54,726 bases of DNA from Ophiocordyceps camponoti-saundersi (nom. inval.) (GCA_003339415.1 PDHQ01000239.1:1-54726), one strand, 5' to 3'. Counted from the first letter of the stretch, positions 25,061 to 35,639 are shown. Numbers and translations are program-made. Notes: generated by a model not told the origin, from the letters alone.

Positions 25061-26401
25061 TTTTAGTAAATTCTTTCTAGCTTATTACGCCTCGCTTTTT
25101 TTCTATCCTTATCTTTTCTATTATTATTATAGCGTATTTAGTATATTTTCCTAATTATTTTTCTTAATATTATTAACTACCTATACTTAGCTTAAACCGC
25201 TATAGCTATAAGGGAATATATTAAGCTTAGATAATAACTTACTATATAAGTAATTATAACCCCTAGCTATAAGCGAGGGCGATTATAGAGGCTAATTTAG
25301 CCTAGCTAAGGCGCGATAAATTTAGCTTTAAAGCCTAGCTTAATATATCTAAGTATTAGGCGGCGTAAAAAATACGTAGTTAAAAAGGTAAGGGGCGTAA
25401 GTTAGTAATAAAAAGGTAGTAAGATTAATAAAAGCCGTATAAATATTATAATTAGCCTTAAGCTATTATTAATAATTCTTAGCCTTAGTAGCTACCTTCT
25501 CTTATTATAAGGCGAAAATATTTTACTATATTTACTTTTATTATTATAAAAATTCTTCGTAATAGGAGGCGAATATATTAAAGCTAGAGATAATTTACTT
25601 TTATTATTAAGCTTAATATTACTAATATTAATATATAGCGCTACTTATTTTATAGTAATATATTAATAATATAAGCGCGGGAATAATATTACCGCTAAAA
25701 AAGATAAGAGTATTAAAGCTAAATAGCTTAGATAATAAGGATAAGAAAATATTAGCTATAAGGCGGGGGGTAAATTATATAATATTAAGCTATATTTTAA
25801 GGCGGTTAGCGTAAGCTTAAAAAATAAGCGTTAAGATAGCGTATTAGCTAGGAGTAATACCGTTATAAGCGCGGGCAGGTATCTAAATAGCTTTATTATT
25901 AGCGGCTATATCTTATAAATTATAAGTAGCTTACTAAAAGCGTGCGTTTTTAGTAAAAAGGTGCTTTTCTTATAAATACTTATAATATTAGGAATAATAT
26001 ATTTAATAAGCCGCCGCCTAGCTATAAATATAATTAGCTATTTTATTATTTATTAAATTATTTAAATAAGGCGTATATATATATAATATTTCTATTAATA
26101 GCGCGGTATCTTTATTATCGCTATCTTCTTATATAATATACTCCCTTATAGCGTAAATTAAAATAAATAAAATAGCTAATATATTAATATAATAGTATAA
26201 AAGAGTAATATACTAATAGAAAAAAAATAATATAAGGCGGTAGCGTAATAATAGCGCGAAAATAATAAGATTAATATTTTAAAAATAAGTTATATATAAA
26301 AAAAAAAAAAAAGAAAAGAAATATATAAGGGAATTTTTATTTTATTTTAACTTATACCCCCGCCGGAGATAGATATACTTTTTTCCTAAGGCGGCGGGGT
26401 A
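25061..26401 (+). other. 3' non-coding region of the gypsy element
   Basis: About 1.3 kb between pol and the 3' LTR. No frame is convincing on either strand. Parts are shared with 9100-9960 and 17370-17918, showing that it belongs to the element family. It ends in a poly-A run near 26300 and the polypurine tract. Confidence 0.6.
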
Positions 26402-26587
26402 TATAAGGGATTCGGGCTATACTCGAATAACTAAGTTACGTAGGGTAATTAGTTATATCCGCGCGCGCGTCGCGCGCGGATCGCCTACCCCTATTAGGCG
26501 TCACGACCCCTTTTATATAGCTCTTTATAGTCGTTTTAAATAATAAAGTTACCTCCTCGCAAATAGCCCGGAGGCCGAACCCTTATA
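26402..26587 (+). repeat. 3' LTR of the 6.5-kb gypsy element
   Basis: 186 bp, with the near-perfect GC palindrome CGCGCGCGTCGCGCGCG at about 26461-26478. It is followed by target duplication GCTTT at 26588-26592. RNA 3' end formation probably lay in this LTR. Confidence 0.96.
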
Positions 26588-26592
26588 GCTTT

Positions 26593-26923
26593 AACGTTAG
26601 TAAACTTTATAAATATAAGCCCTTATAACCCTTTACCTGAAATATATATAATATAATATTAAAAGGCTTAAACTTATAATATAGCTAATAATACCCGCTT
26701 ACTTATATATATTATCTCGTAACTAGCACGTGAGGCGTTATGCGGCGCCTTATGCCCCTCGGGAGGCGAAGGTCTTAGGGGCTCCGCCCGGAGGCTCTTC
26801 TGTGGCATAAAATATATACACACACACACACACATAATAACAATAAGTGAGCTTCGCGAGTACATACAACAAGTCTCTCTTTGAACAACTATCACGCATC
26901 TATCCACCTGGCCCATCCCTCGC
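26593..26923. repeat. RIP-to-normal transition with an (AC)n microsatellite
   Basis: From 26593 to about 26700 the sequence is RIP-like. From about 26710 onward CA and TG dinucleotides return (GCACGTGAGGCG). A (AC)8 microsatellite lies at 26818-26834. This is the 3' flank of the methyltransferase gene and probably holds its 3' untranslated region. A minus-strand open frame at 26674-26916 is driven by the microsatellite and is not called as a gene. Confidence 0.6.
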
Positions 26924-27918
26924 CTAGCACTTCTGTAAAGTGCAAATCTCAGCCATACAATCTACCGATAGCAAATCGCGACTAACAGGCTTGTTACGCT
27001 GCCCAAGCATCATGTCGCAAAGAAGTTCCTTTATGTAGTTCATGGTTGTAATTATCGCCGTGTCCTTTGTAGACCTGGCACCACCATAGTCTGGCAAGTA
27101 ACTCGTCTGAAGATCCTCTATAAAGTAAAACCCACCAGGTTTGATTTTCGGCCACAAGTGCTCCAGAGACGTAATTTGTTGCTTCATCGTGTGCCCGCCA
27201 TCGTCAATAATAAGGTCGAACAAGCCACTGGCAGTTGCATTCGCAGCTACCAGCTCGAGAAAGCCAACGTTTGACTGATCGCCAACAAATACGTGGGCCC
27301 GAGTTATATTTTCCCGGTACTTAATGACGCAACCAGAGTCAATCTCAATAAAGTAAAGTTCGACGAAGGGAAAATATTCGAGCCAGGTAAAGTATGATGC
27401 CCCCGGGCCGTAATCCTTCACGGGCAATCAGACATTATCTAATAAACGGAGGACACATGCCGCCATGGGAGAGACGTACCATGTTACAGCCAAGTCCGAT
27501 TTCCAGCATTTTCACCGGCAAGCCTCTGATTGATGGGAGGTACTTCTCATACATAAATTGGTACTTATGGGTAGTGACCTTGTCGGTGCCGTACTTTAAA
27601 GCGACGTCTTCGAAATTCGAAAGTTGCAGAACATCGTTCACAGAGCCGTTGCTATGTATGTACAACGTGTCAGCCTCGCTTTGGAGACGGAAGTAGGCGT
27701 GAATAGCAACTCGATAATGAAAATTAAACGTATAAATATATAGACAGGTACGTAGGTATTGTGTAGGAGGCTTATGCGGATATATAGACTTGCAGAAGAC
27801 TTAGGCGTTTGCCTTTGAGTAAATGAGCCGTTTCTAGGCGTGTCTGTCTAAAGCAGGCGGCGATAAACGTGGCGCAAGCGATACCGAAGGAGGCAGAATT
27901 CATATAATTTTGCTTCAT
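26924..27918 (-). CDS. SAM-dependent methyltransferase, three exons, intact
   Basis: The only unmutated gene in the window. Predicted exons are 27918-27790, 27674-27480 and 27415-26924, giving 271 residues ending at TAG (26926-26924). The 64-bp second intron is well supported: GTACGT donor, CTGAT branch-like motif about 12 bases before the AG, and phase 0 on both sides. Its removal rejoins motif I (MLEIGLGCNM) to DYGPG. The 115-bp first intron (GTCTAT donor, GAG acceptor) is weaker. It was chosen because exon 2 lacks an in-frame ATG, whereas 27918 supplies an ATG in an A-rich context and the join stays in frame. Residues about 8-23 are hydrophobic, suggesting a signal or membrane anchor. Class I Rossmann motifs follow in order: LEIGLGC, an acidic LYFIEID strand end, VGDQ, LIIDDGGH, and KPGGFYFIEDL. 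The IDDG(G/S)H and ED-containing blocks resemble the MycE-like sugar or macrolide O-methyltransferase group and a family common in plant-pathogenic fungi. Substrate unknown. Confidence 0.85.
27416..27479 (-). other. Intron 2 of the methyltransferase gene
   Basis: 64 bp, typical for filamentous fungi. On the minus strand it begins GTACGTCTCTCC and ends CTGATTGCCCGTGAAG. Splicing joins codon 108 (Met) to codon 109 (Asp) in phase 0. Without splicing the frame hits a stop within the intron. Confidence 0.88.
27675..27789 (-). other. Probable intron 1 of the methyltransferase gene
   Basis: 115 bp by the model that joins CAA at 27790 to GCT at 27674. The donor GTCTAT is non-consensus and other sites are possible. 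The support is that exon 1 reads ATG plus 42 sense codons with a hydrophobic stretch, while the downstream frame has no ATG. A TTAAT branch-like motif lies within the last third. Transcript data could change these boundaries. Confidence 0.5.
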
Positions 27919-28412
27919 TATAATTATAGTTTAACTGTCCTTTGCAGCCTCCACGATGGCCAGAAGTACGGATAGTGTTATAAGCCTGCGACCCTCGGTG
28001 ACTGACTTTGGCGGCGGTGATAGCTATGCCTAAAAAAAATAAACGCTGAACGAAGACAGGATACTATTAGGGGCTGATATAAGACATATTAAATAGTCCC
28101 TCGAACTCTTTTAATTCTTAGATATTTCTGCAGGTTAGGGTTATAAAGGCGGCTATAATAAAATAGCGGCTATTATTAGAATATATAATATAATCTATTT
28201 TTTTATAAAGAAAGGAGTTAAATAAGTAATTAACTTTTTAGTATATTTTTATAGCTATTATAAAAGTTATATATTATAACTTAAGTTTTAAAAAAACTTA
28301 TAATAGTAACTTTACTAAACGGAGTTATATTTTTACTTAAAATTTTATAACCTTTTATAATAAATTATAAAGTTAAATACTTATTTTAAAATTTTAATTA
28401 CTTAGTTAAGTA
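27919..28412. promoter_or_regulatory. Upstream region of the methyltransferase gene and RIP edge
   Basis: From 27919 to about 28080 the sequence has normal dinucleotides and should contain the core promoter; I cannot identify a specific promoter element with confidence. From about 28085 to 28140 composition shifts, and 28141-28412 is strongly RIP-like although it lies outside the neighbouring LTR element. 28413-28417 (ATTAC) is the left target duplication of that element. Confidence 0.4.
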
Positions 28413-28417
28413 ATTAC

Positions 28418-28816
28418 TATTACGCGCTAGTAATTATAGGGATTTCCTCTAGACATTTTACGGTAATTTCCGAGGATTTCTAACTACTATTATATAACCT
28501 TGTTTTAATTATAAGGATTTCCTCTAAATATTTTACGGTGATTTCCGAGGATTTCTAACTACTATTACGTAACCTCGGAAACCTTATCGTAAAATCCCTA
28601 GGAAAACCTTAGTAAGAAATTACCCGGAAATAGAGTTAATTTTTTACTAAGATTTCCCTATACCCTCTCCTATCTCTACTAATATATACCTTTATATATT
28701 TTACTAAAATCTCGCTTATAAGAGTTTTTCCTCTTTTTTTCCTTTTTCCTTAGCTTAGAATTTTTATTTATAATACTAATATTATTATTTAGTTAATATA
28801 TTTTATAGCTATAATA
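28418..28816 (+). repeat. 5' LTR of the chromovirus
   Basis: 399 bp. Contains a direct internal duplication, two copies of a block around GGGATTTCCTCTA and TTACGGTAATTTC about 80 bp apart, which is also present in the 3' LTR. Confidence 0.96.
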
Positions 28817-29199
28817 CTATTCTAAGCTTAATTTCGCTAGTAAGCGATTAAGAAACTTATACCTTATTTTTACGTCCTTATATAAAATAGAAAAAAACTT
28901 ATATATAACTAAAACTTAAATTATAATTAGCTTTAAGATATATATCCGAAGCCCTTAACTAAACTTTTAGGCGATTAAGGAGATTTACTTTAAAGATACC
29001 TAACCTTATAATAAAATAAGGTATTAGCGAAAATTAAATTATAATAATAGCTACCTTTTCCTAAAATATTACTAATATAACTATATTATAAGAGTAGCGT
29101 ATAAAAATAGCGTAATTATAAGTATAAGTTATAAAACTTTAAAATTAGTTAACTTAGAAAAACTAAGATTTAAATATAGAAAAAACTTATTAAGAAATA

Positions 29200-30150
29200 T
29201 TAACTATATTTAATATAAATAAAAAGATATTTATCCTAACTAGAAAGGCCGCTTAAGATACTTTTACGCTAGTAGCCTTAGTAAGATAGCCGAACCTCTC
29301 CTATTCTAATTTTACGAAAATTCGCTATAAGGAGGTAAGTAAGTTTTCGGGTAAGAAAAAGGATTTTAGTACTTTCCTTATAAATTTAAAAGATAAGATA
29401 AAGTCCGATAAGATAACTTTTCGAAATAAGTAAGACTAGATAAGTATATTATTCTATATATTAAAAAGGAAAGCCCGTAAACTCTTAGAAACTTAATATA
29501 ACTTAGAAGAACGCCCCTTTTTTAAATTAGCTAAGATAGTTTAATATTTAAAATTAGCTTATAGAAATCCTAATAAATTTATTAAAGCTATAAACTAACT
29601 TTATAAACTAAATTTCTTATTAATAAGTAAATAGGAAATTTAAGAGTTCCTCGCGGAGTTTAATTACCTTATAGCTAAGATTTAAGTTCCCCTAGCTTAG
29701 ATTAAGTATATACTTTAAGATTATTTACTTACTAATCTTAACTTAAGCTTTCTTATAAAAGCTAAGAATTTACGTATAATATATAAAGAATTCTATAAGT
29801 ATATAAAAAACGCTATATTTTACTAAAAGAAAAAGTTAACTTATCGGGAGTTTTTCCGTAAAAGCTAAGTAAGTAAAAAGGTTACCTTAGAAAAGTAAAA
29901 GAAGATTATAATTATAATTATAACCTCTTACTAGAAAGGCTAGGCCCTTAGTAAAAGTAAGAAGAAAGTTTACTAAGAAAATAGTACTTATTTTATTTAT
30001 AAAAAAAAAAGCTATATAGCTAAAAACTACCTTAACTAATAAAAAATAGGGAGAGTCCGTAAAATTTAGACGCTTTTACCTAACTTTATTTAGTTAAATA
30101 ACTCTAATTTAGGAAAAAAATAAGATTATTATAAAGCTTCTTAATAATCC
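29200..30150 (+). pseudogene. gag relic of the chromovirus
   Basis: A capsid-type frame: a KFSGKKKDFSTFL-like segment near 29350, an LEG-KARKLLE-like block near 29475, then a Lys-rich tail. The zinc knuckle at 29989-30030 keeps the spacing C-x2-C-x4-H-x4-C with every ligand changed to Tyr. Codon starts are congruent to 1 modulo 3, while the reverse transcriptase is congruent to 0. That is the offset expected of a -1 translational frameshift between gag and pol, or of an indel. Stops are TAA/TAG at presumed Gln positions. Confidence 0.8.
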
Positions 30151-33100
30151 TAAAAATATTATATATAAGACGGAAAGTAAGAGAGTTATTTACTATTAAT
30201 AGTTAAGTTTAAATTAATAATATAGCTCTTTATACCTTTACCTTATATAATATTAGAATAGACGCCTATTTTCTAGTTAATTATTATTTTATAAAGTAAG
30301 TAGTAAAGCGCTTAAGCGCTAAGCTTATCTTTATCCGTCCTATCCCTTTTATTAATTTTTAAAGCTATTAAGCTAGCTTAGTTTATAAATACCTAATTAT
30401 TACTTTAATAATCGATAAATAGTATTTTCTATAGGAAATCTACTAGGTAACTAACTACGCTTAAGATCTCTTTATTAGCTTATTTTAAATAGCGGAGAAA
30501 AAGTTATTACTTAACTACGCGGCCTAGAAACTAGTTTAGCTAAATAACTTACTTACCCTCGCTAAATACTCGCCCTTAATCTTATTACCTAAGAAGCTTT
30601 TTTTTAACGGAAATCTAAACTTAGCTATTTAAGTAGATATTAAGCGCTAGAACCGCTTTCTTTATTAAGATAAGCGTAAGTATTAGATCCTCTAATATTT
30701 ATAAAGGAAAAAGGACTTTATATAGCCCGCGAAAGAAAAGAAGCTAGCTTAAATCTTAACTAAAAATAACTAAGATACTAATAATATAAATAAAGATATT
30801 TTAAGAAAGTAACTTATCTACTAAATTTAATAAGACTTTTACTATTTATAATAAGAAAAGATAACCTTATTAATATTTACGATATTTATAAAATTAGAAA
30901 ATAATAATAATAACCTAATTATAGTTATAAAGCTAAGCTTAGCTAGCTATATATATATAAAATAAGAAATCCTATTCCTTTAAGGTAAAGAACCTAAATA
31001 TATTACTTATATATATAATATAATCCCTCTAGCTTTTACGTACTTTAAAAGATTTTTTAATAAAAAGGAAGCTTATATTTTAGCTTATCCCTAGCTTAGC
31101 TATAATATAACTTTAAAACTTAAGAAGCTCTTAAACTTAGTAAAACCTCCTTTTTATAAGATATTAGTAAAATATTTACTTTTAGAAAAGGAGATTATTA
31201 ATTACTTACTTAAGATTAGTTTTATTAAACTAAATATTAGCCCTTACGCTACCTCTATTCTTTTCGCCCCGAAGCTATACTTAATAGCTTAATATTTTTA
31301 TATTAACTACTAATAGATAAACGATTACTTAAAAAGTTAGATCTTGCCCGCTCCCTTTTTAGAAAGTACCGTATTTAGCTATTAGGAGGCGAAATAGTTC
31401 TCGAAAATCGATATTATTTAAGCGTTTTATTATCTCTATCTTAACCTTAACTTTAAGTATTTTATAGCTTTCCGTATAAAATTTAGTATATTTTATTAGC
31501 TTATTTTTCTATTTAGCCTTAAGGTAAAACCCGTATAATTTTAGAATTTTATTAATACCTAATTTTACGATCTCCTTAATTACTATATAAGTATATATAC
31601 TAATAATATATTAATTTACTTAAATAGCGAAGAAAAGGAATATTAAGAGGAGTGCTAAGAAGTAATTTAGCGCCTATATTAAGCGAACTTATAAAGGGAT
31701 ATTTAGAAATTAAGGTTTAATATTATTAAAGTTAACTACTTTAGTATAATATTATATATAAGCTAAGGAATAAGCGTAAACCTCTATAAAGTATAAGTAA
31801 TCTAAGATTAGAAATTCGAAAATTTTCGGGACCGTAAAGCTATCTATTTATTTATAAGATTATATAACTTTATTCGGATTTTCTATTATTATACTAATAT
31901 TACCGCGGAACCCTTAAACCGTTTTTTAAAAAAGGATATTATTTTCGAGCTCGGACTAGAATAGAAGGAGGCTTTTAATAAGATAAAGAAACTAGCTACG
32001 TAAGCCCTAATACTTACTTTTTTCTATCCTAAACTCCTAACTTAGCTTAAAACTAACGCCTCTTAGAACGCTATTACTAGTATATTTTAATAATATTATA
32101 ATAGTAAGATAACTAAGCGTAGAAGCTAATAAGCTTCTTTTTAAAAATAATAAACTTAGCCGAATATACGTACTTAATTTAAGACTATAAACTTCTTACT
32201 ATTATATAAAGCCTTAAATATTTCTACTCGGAATTACTTAGTTAGAAGTTTAATATAATTATAAACTATAAGGCCTTAGTTTACTTTATAACGAAAAGAT
32301 TACTCTTTATTTACTAAATCTAATAGTTTAATTTCTTTACTTAGTTTAATATCTATTTCCTATATTAACTTAGCTAGTTAAATATAGCTACTAATACCCT
32401 CTCGCGTAAGATAGCTAAGCTTCTAATTATAAAAGCTTATAAGAAAGAGGAAAGGACGCTTATAATAATTCCTCTAGAAAATCTTAGATTCGAAATCCCG
32501 ACCTTAACCTTTATAATTACCTTAGTCCGCCTTAGAGAAAACTTTACCTTATTAGGAGTAAAATTAGTATAACTAATCTAAGAGGAGAATATAAGCTAGG
32601 ATTTTAGATTCTATAATAATCTCCTAGTTATTCCTAAATAAAATAGTTAAAAGCGGCTTTTCTTTCGTATTACCTTAATTTAAAATATATATAAGCTAGC
32701 TATTTTTACTTACGGTAGCTAGAATAAAATTACTTAGATATTTCGGCGAGATTATTACTAGCCCGGAATAAAGTAAGATATCTATCGATATATCTATAAT
32801 TACTATAAGTATTAGAAAAATAAAACCTTATAAGATAAAACCCTAAGCTTACTATACCCTTTACCTATTCTAATTTCTATATAAGAGCACGTAGCTTATA
32901 ATAGGAAAGCTATACTAGAAAACCGCTTTAAGTATAACTACGTCTAAACTTTTATTTATAAGCTAAGCTAGATTATCGCTACGTTATTAGGTAAGAAGAA
33001 CGATATAGTAAAGGTACTTGCCTAACGCTACTTCTAATACCTTTATTATCTTTTCGGTATACTAAACGTATAAATTACTAATAACGCTAGCTTATTCGTT

Positions 33101-34110
33101 TTAAGATTTCTTAGTAAAATTAATTAGTTAACTAATATTAAATATCGCTACGGTAATACCTTATATTTATAAATATAAAGTAGCGTAAAGGTAACTAACT
33201 AATACTTAGATTAGAGGCTACGGTTTTATGCGAATAAATATTAGGATAATTAGAGCGCCTTCCTTCCCGCGCTAGATTTCGTATATAACTCCTTATAGCA
33301 CGCTTCGATTAATATAATACCGCTTATAATCGCCCTTAGTAAAGATATATAGAACCCTCTCTTAATAGCTAGTCCCCTAAATCCCTTAACCGCTTTAGGC
33401 CCGATTACTATAGCTTATAAACTTATTACCTATATATAGGAAATATAATAATAAGCTTAAGCTACTATTAAGAAAGCTCGCCGTAAGTAAGAAATATAAG
33501 CAAATAGGAAGCGTTACCTAGCAGACTTTATAGTTAGCGATAAAGTATTCCTTAGCCGTAAAGGCTTCTCTATAACTATACTTATAACGCGCCTTAATAC
33601 TTAATAATCTAAGCTTTTTATAATCGTTAAGGAACGAGGCTATAGCTACGTTTTTAACTTATTAGATAGCTATTAAATAATAAACTTATTTTACGCTAAC
33701 TATTTTCGGAAAGCTATTATAAATCCGCTACCTAAGTAAGAGATATCTTCCGCTAAGCTAGAAGATATCGATAATATACTAAAATAGGAGGTTAAGTAAA
33801 TCCTTTAATTTTAGGTTACTAGATAGCGTTATTAGTTAAAATATTAAGTCCGCTAGCGTAATTATAATCTAAATAAAACGTAATACCTTACTAGGAATTT
33901 CTATTATACGCTTATAGCCCTTAAGGAATTTTACGACTATTTCTTAGATATTGCTAATCCGCCTATTTATCTTTAATACTAAGTTAAAGCCGCCGCCGTA
34001 GATCGTAAGTATTAGGACGACGACTAAGATAATATAGCTATTTCCCTAAGCACTTAGCTACGTAATCGTTATTATTAGTTTTAATAAGTATATTAAGATT
34101 TTCGTTAAGG
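30150..34110 (+). pseudogene. pol relic of the chromovirus
   Basis: The reverse transcriptase has an F-S-K-I-D-I block at 31398-31415 and active site Y-T-N-N (normally Y-x-D-D) at 31596-31607. The TDAS-like start of RNase H reads T-N-A-S near 32049. Beyond about 32100 the frame changes (codon starts congruent to 2 modulo 3). It then carries the rest of RNase H (N-Y-K-A-L-V-Y-F at 32264), the integrase zinc site N-C-H-K-C now N-Y-Y-K-Y at 32798-32812, the GPFMIVEERGYSYVF-like C-terminal region, and a chromodomain at about 33761-33970 (W-E-V-E-Q-I-L and L-K-Y-x-V-R-W-like blocks, Trp now stop). The frame change suggests one indel in addition to RIP. Confidence 0.9.
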
Positions 34111-34115
34111 GGTAG

Positions 34116-34514
34116 TATTACGCGCTAGTAATTATAGGGATTTCCTTTAAATATTTTACGGTAATTTCTAAGAATTTCCGACTACTATTATATAACTTTA
34201 TTTTAATTATAGGGATTTCCTCTAAATATTTTATAGTAATTTCTAAGAATTTCTAACTATTATTATATAACCTTAGAAACCTTATTATAAAATCCCTAGG
34301 AAAACCTTAATAGGAAATTACTTAGAAATAGAGTCGACCTTTTACTAGGATTTCCCTATACCCTCTCCTATTTTTACTAGCACGTGCCTTTATATATTTT
34401 ACTAGGATCTCGCTTACGAGAGTTTTTCCTCTTTCTTTCCTTTCTCCTTAGCTTAGAATCTTTATTTATAGTACTAATATTATTATTTAGTTAACGTATT
34501 TTACGGCCGTAATA
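34116..34514 (+). repeat. 3' LTR of the chromovirus
   Basis: 399 bp, collinear with the 5' LTR, followed by ATTAC at 34515-34519. Confidence 0.96.
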
Positions 34515-34710
34515 ATTACCTTATTTTTTCTTTTTATTCTTTTATTTTTAAATTAGAAATTAACTTTTTATTTTTTTTATATTATAGAGAATTATTACTT
34601 ACCTTATCCTTTTATAGCTAAAAATTCCCCCTTATATTAATTATAAATAATTATTATTAAGGAATTTTCGCCTTTTAGGTATTTATTATACTTACTTAAT
34701 ATATTCTTTT

Positions 34711-34959
34711 TATAAAAAATTCAGGCTACGCTTAAACAGCTAAGTTATATAGAAGTGCTTAGTTAAGCTTATATATATAATAGGCGCGGAGTATATATAG
34801 GTATATATAACTAGTTAGCGCCGCGCGCGGGACGGGCGCGGGCTATATATAAATTATAACTTTAAGTATATATACTATATATAATTTAAAACCCCTAAAG
34901 TTATTTTATATTAATAAAGTTAGCTTTTTATAAAAATAATAAAGTATAAAACCTTTATA
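34711..34959 (+). repeat. 249-bp gypsy LTR (probable 5' LTR)
   Basis: The same length as, and collinear with, the LTR at 17919-18167, starting TATAAAAAATTCAGGCTACG and ending AACCTTTATA. The following bases (GTAAAATAAA) resemble those following the 5' LTR at 20234 (TAAAATAA), suggesting that this is a 5' LTR of a truncated element. The flanks CTTTT and GTAAA do not match, so it is not a simple solo LTR with a preserved target duplication. It contains a GCGCGCGGGACGGGCGCGGG block. Confidence 0.75.
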
Positions 34960-35559
34960 GTAAAATAAATTTAATTATAAATAACTTTAATATTAAATAT
35001 ATTATTATTACTTAGCTTTTAAAATAATAAGCTATTATTATAAAGCTTTAAAACTTTATATACTAATAGTATTAATTTATATATATATATATATATTAAG
35101 TTATACTAAGAACTTTAGAGGTATTTAAGTATATAAATATTAGGGAGGGGGGAAAAACTAAGCAAAGCTTAGGGAAACACCCCCTACTAAGTAAGTAATA
35201 GCTAGTAAGGTAAAAATAAGGTATAAAAAGGGGGTATTATAGTAAGCCTTATACTAGCCCGCTAAGCTATAATAAGGTATAAGGAGAGGTAAGCTAAGAA
35301 TTAGAGTAAATAAGCTAGGTTAAGGTTAAGGTTTTTAATTATAAAAAAAGTAAAATTAAACTAATAATAAGGGGTATTAAATATTTTTTTTATAAAAAAG
35401 AAATATATATAAATATATATTTTAATATTTTATAAATTTATAAATAGCTTATTATAAAATATAGAATCTTATAATTTATATAATATAAAGTATTTTTATT
35501 ATTATAAATATTAATTACTTATTTATAATAAATTTTATTATAGCTTATAATAATAAATT
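34960..35559 (+). repeat. Leader-like repeat, also present inverted at 16850-17310
   Basis: The part from 35145 on is the reverse-complement match of 16850-17310. A short (AT)n run is at 35078-35096. No gene seen. It lies between the 249-bp LTR and element X. Confidence 0.55.
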
Positions 35560-35639
35560 TAAAGCTAAAAATATATATAAAAACTTTTATAACTTTAGAT
35601 AATTAGGGTCCCTATTTATACTTAACGCTATAATATTAT

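Larger units (their letters stand above)
20048..26587 (+). mobile_element. Complete Ty3/gypsy chromovirus, RIP-inactivated
   Basis: A 6540-bp element with 186-bp LTRs (20048-20233 and 26402-26587) and a perfect 5-bp target duplication GCTTT (20043-20047 and 26588-26592). The LTR ends form a short inverted repeat, TATAAGGG-TTCGG at the start and CCGAACCCTTATA at the end, originally TG...CA. The interior reads in gypsy order: Gag zinc knuckle, reverse transcriptase, RNase H, integrase, chromodomain. A purine-rich AAGGCGGCGGGG lies directly before the 3' LTR as polypurine tract. About 1.3 kb between the end of pol and the 3' LTR has no recognised gene. It ends 332 bp from the stop codon of the intact methyltransferase gene. 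Confidence 0.97.
28418..34514 (+). mobile_element. Complete Ty3/gypsy chromovirus with 399-bp LTRs
   Basis: A 6097-bp element with two 399-bp LTRs (28418-28816 and 34116-34514) and a perfect 5-bp target duplication ATTAC (28413-28417 and 34515-34519). LTRs begin TATTACGCGCTAGTAATTAT and end GTAATA or TATAATA (originally TG...CA). An AAGGGG purine tract lies just before the 3' LTR. The interior encodes Gag with a zinc knuckle, reverse transcriptase, RNase H, integrase and a C-terminal chromodomain, the order seen in MAGGY-like fungal chromoviruses. RIP has put dozens of TAA/TAG codons in frame. It is a different family from the 6.5-kb gypsy element on the other side of the methyltransferase gene. 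Confidence 0.97.

Noticed and set aside
24250..25950. Captured extra gene downstream of the integrase, shared with 8107-9960
   Set aside because: In the correct frame it is the integrase C-terminal domain and chromodomain of the gypsy polyprotein, not a separate gene.
26674..26916. 80-residue minus-strand open frame
   Set aside because: It lies just past the methyltransferase stop codon and is translated through the (AC)n microsatellite, giving Cys-Val repeats. No domain or codon support.
27435..27665. Separate short gene starting at 27665
   Set aside because: The apparent start is TTG and the frame reads past a good splice donor into the intron. It is exon 2 of the methyltransferase gene.
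27394..27696. 100-residue plus-strand open frame
   Set aside because: Antisense shadow of the methyltransferase exons and of intron 2.
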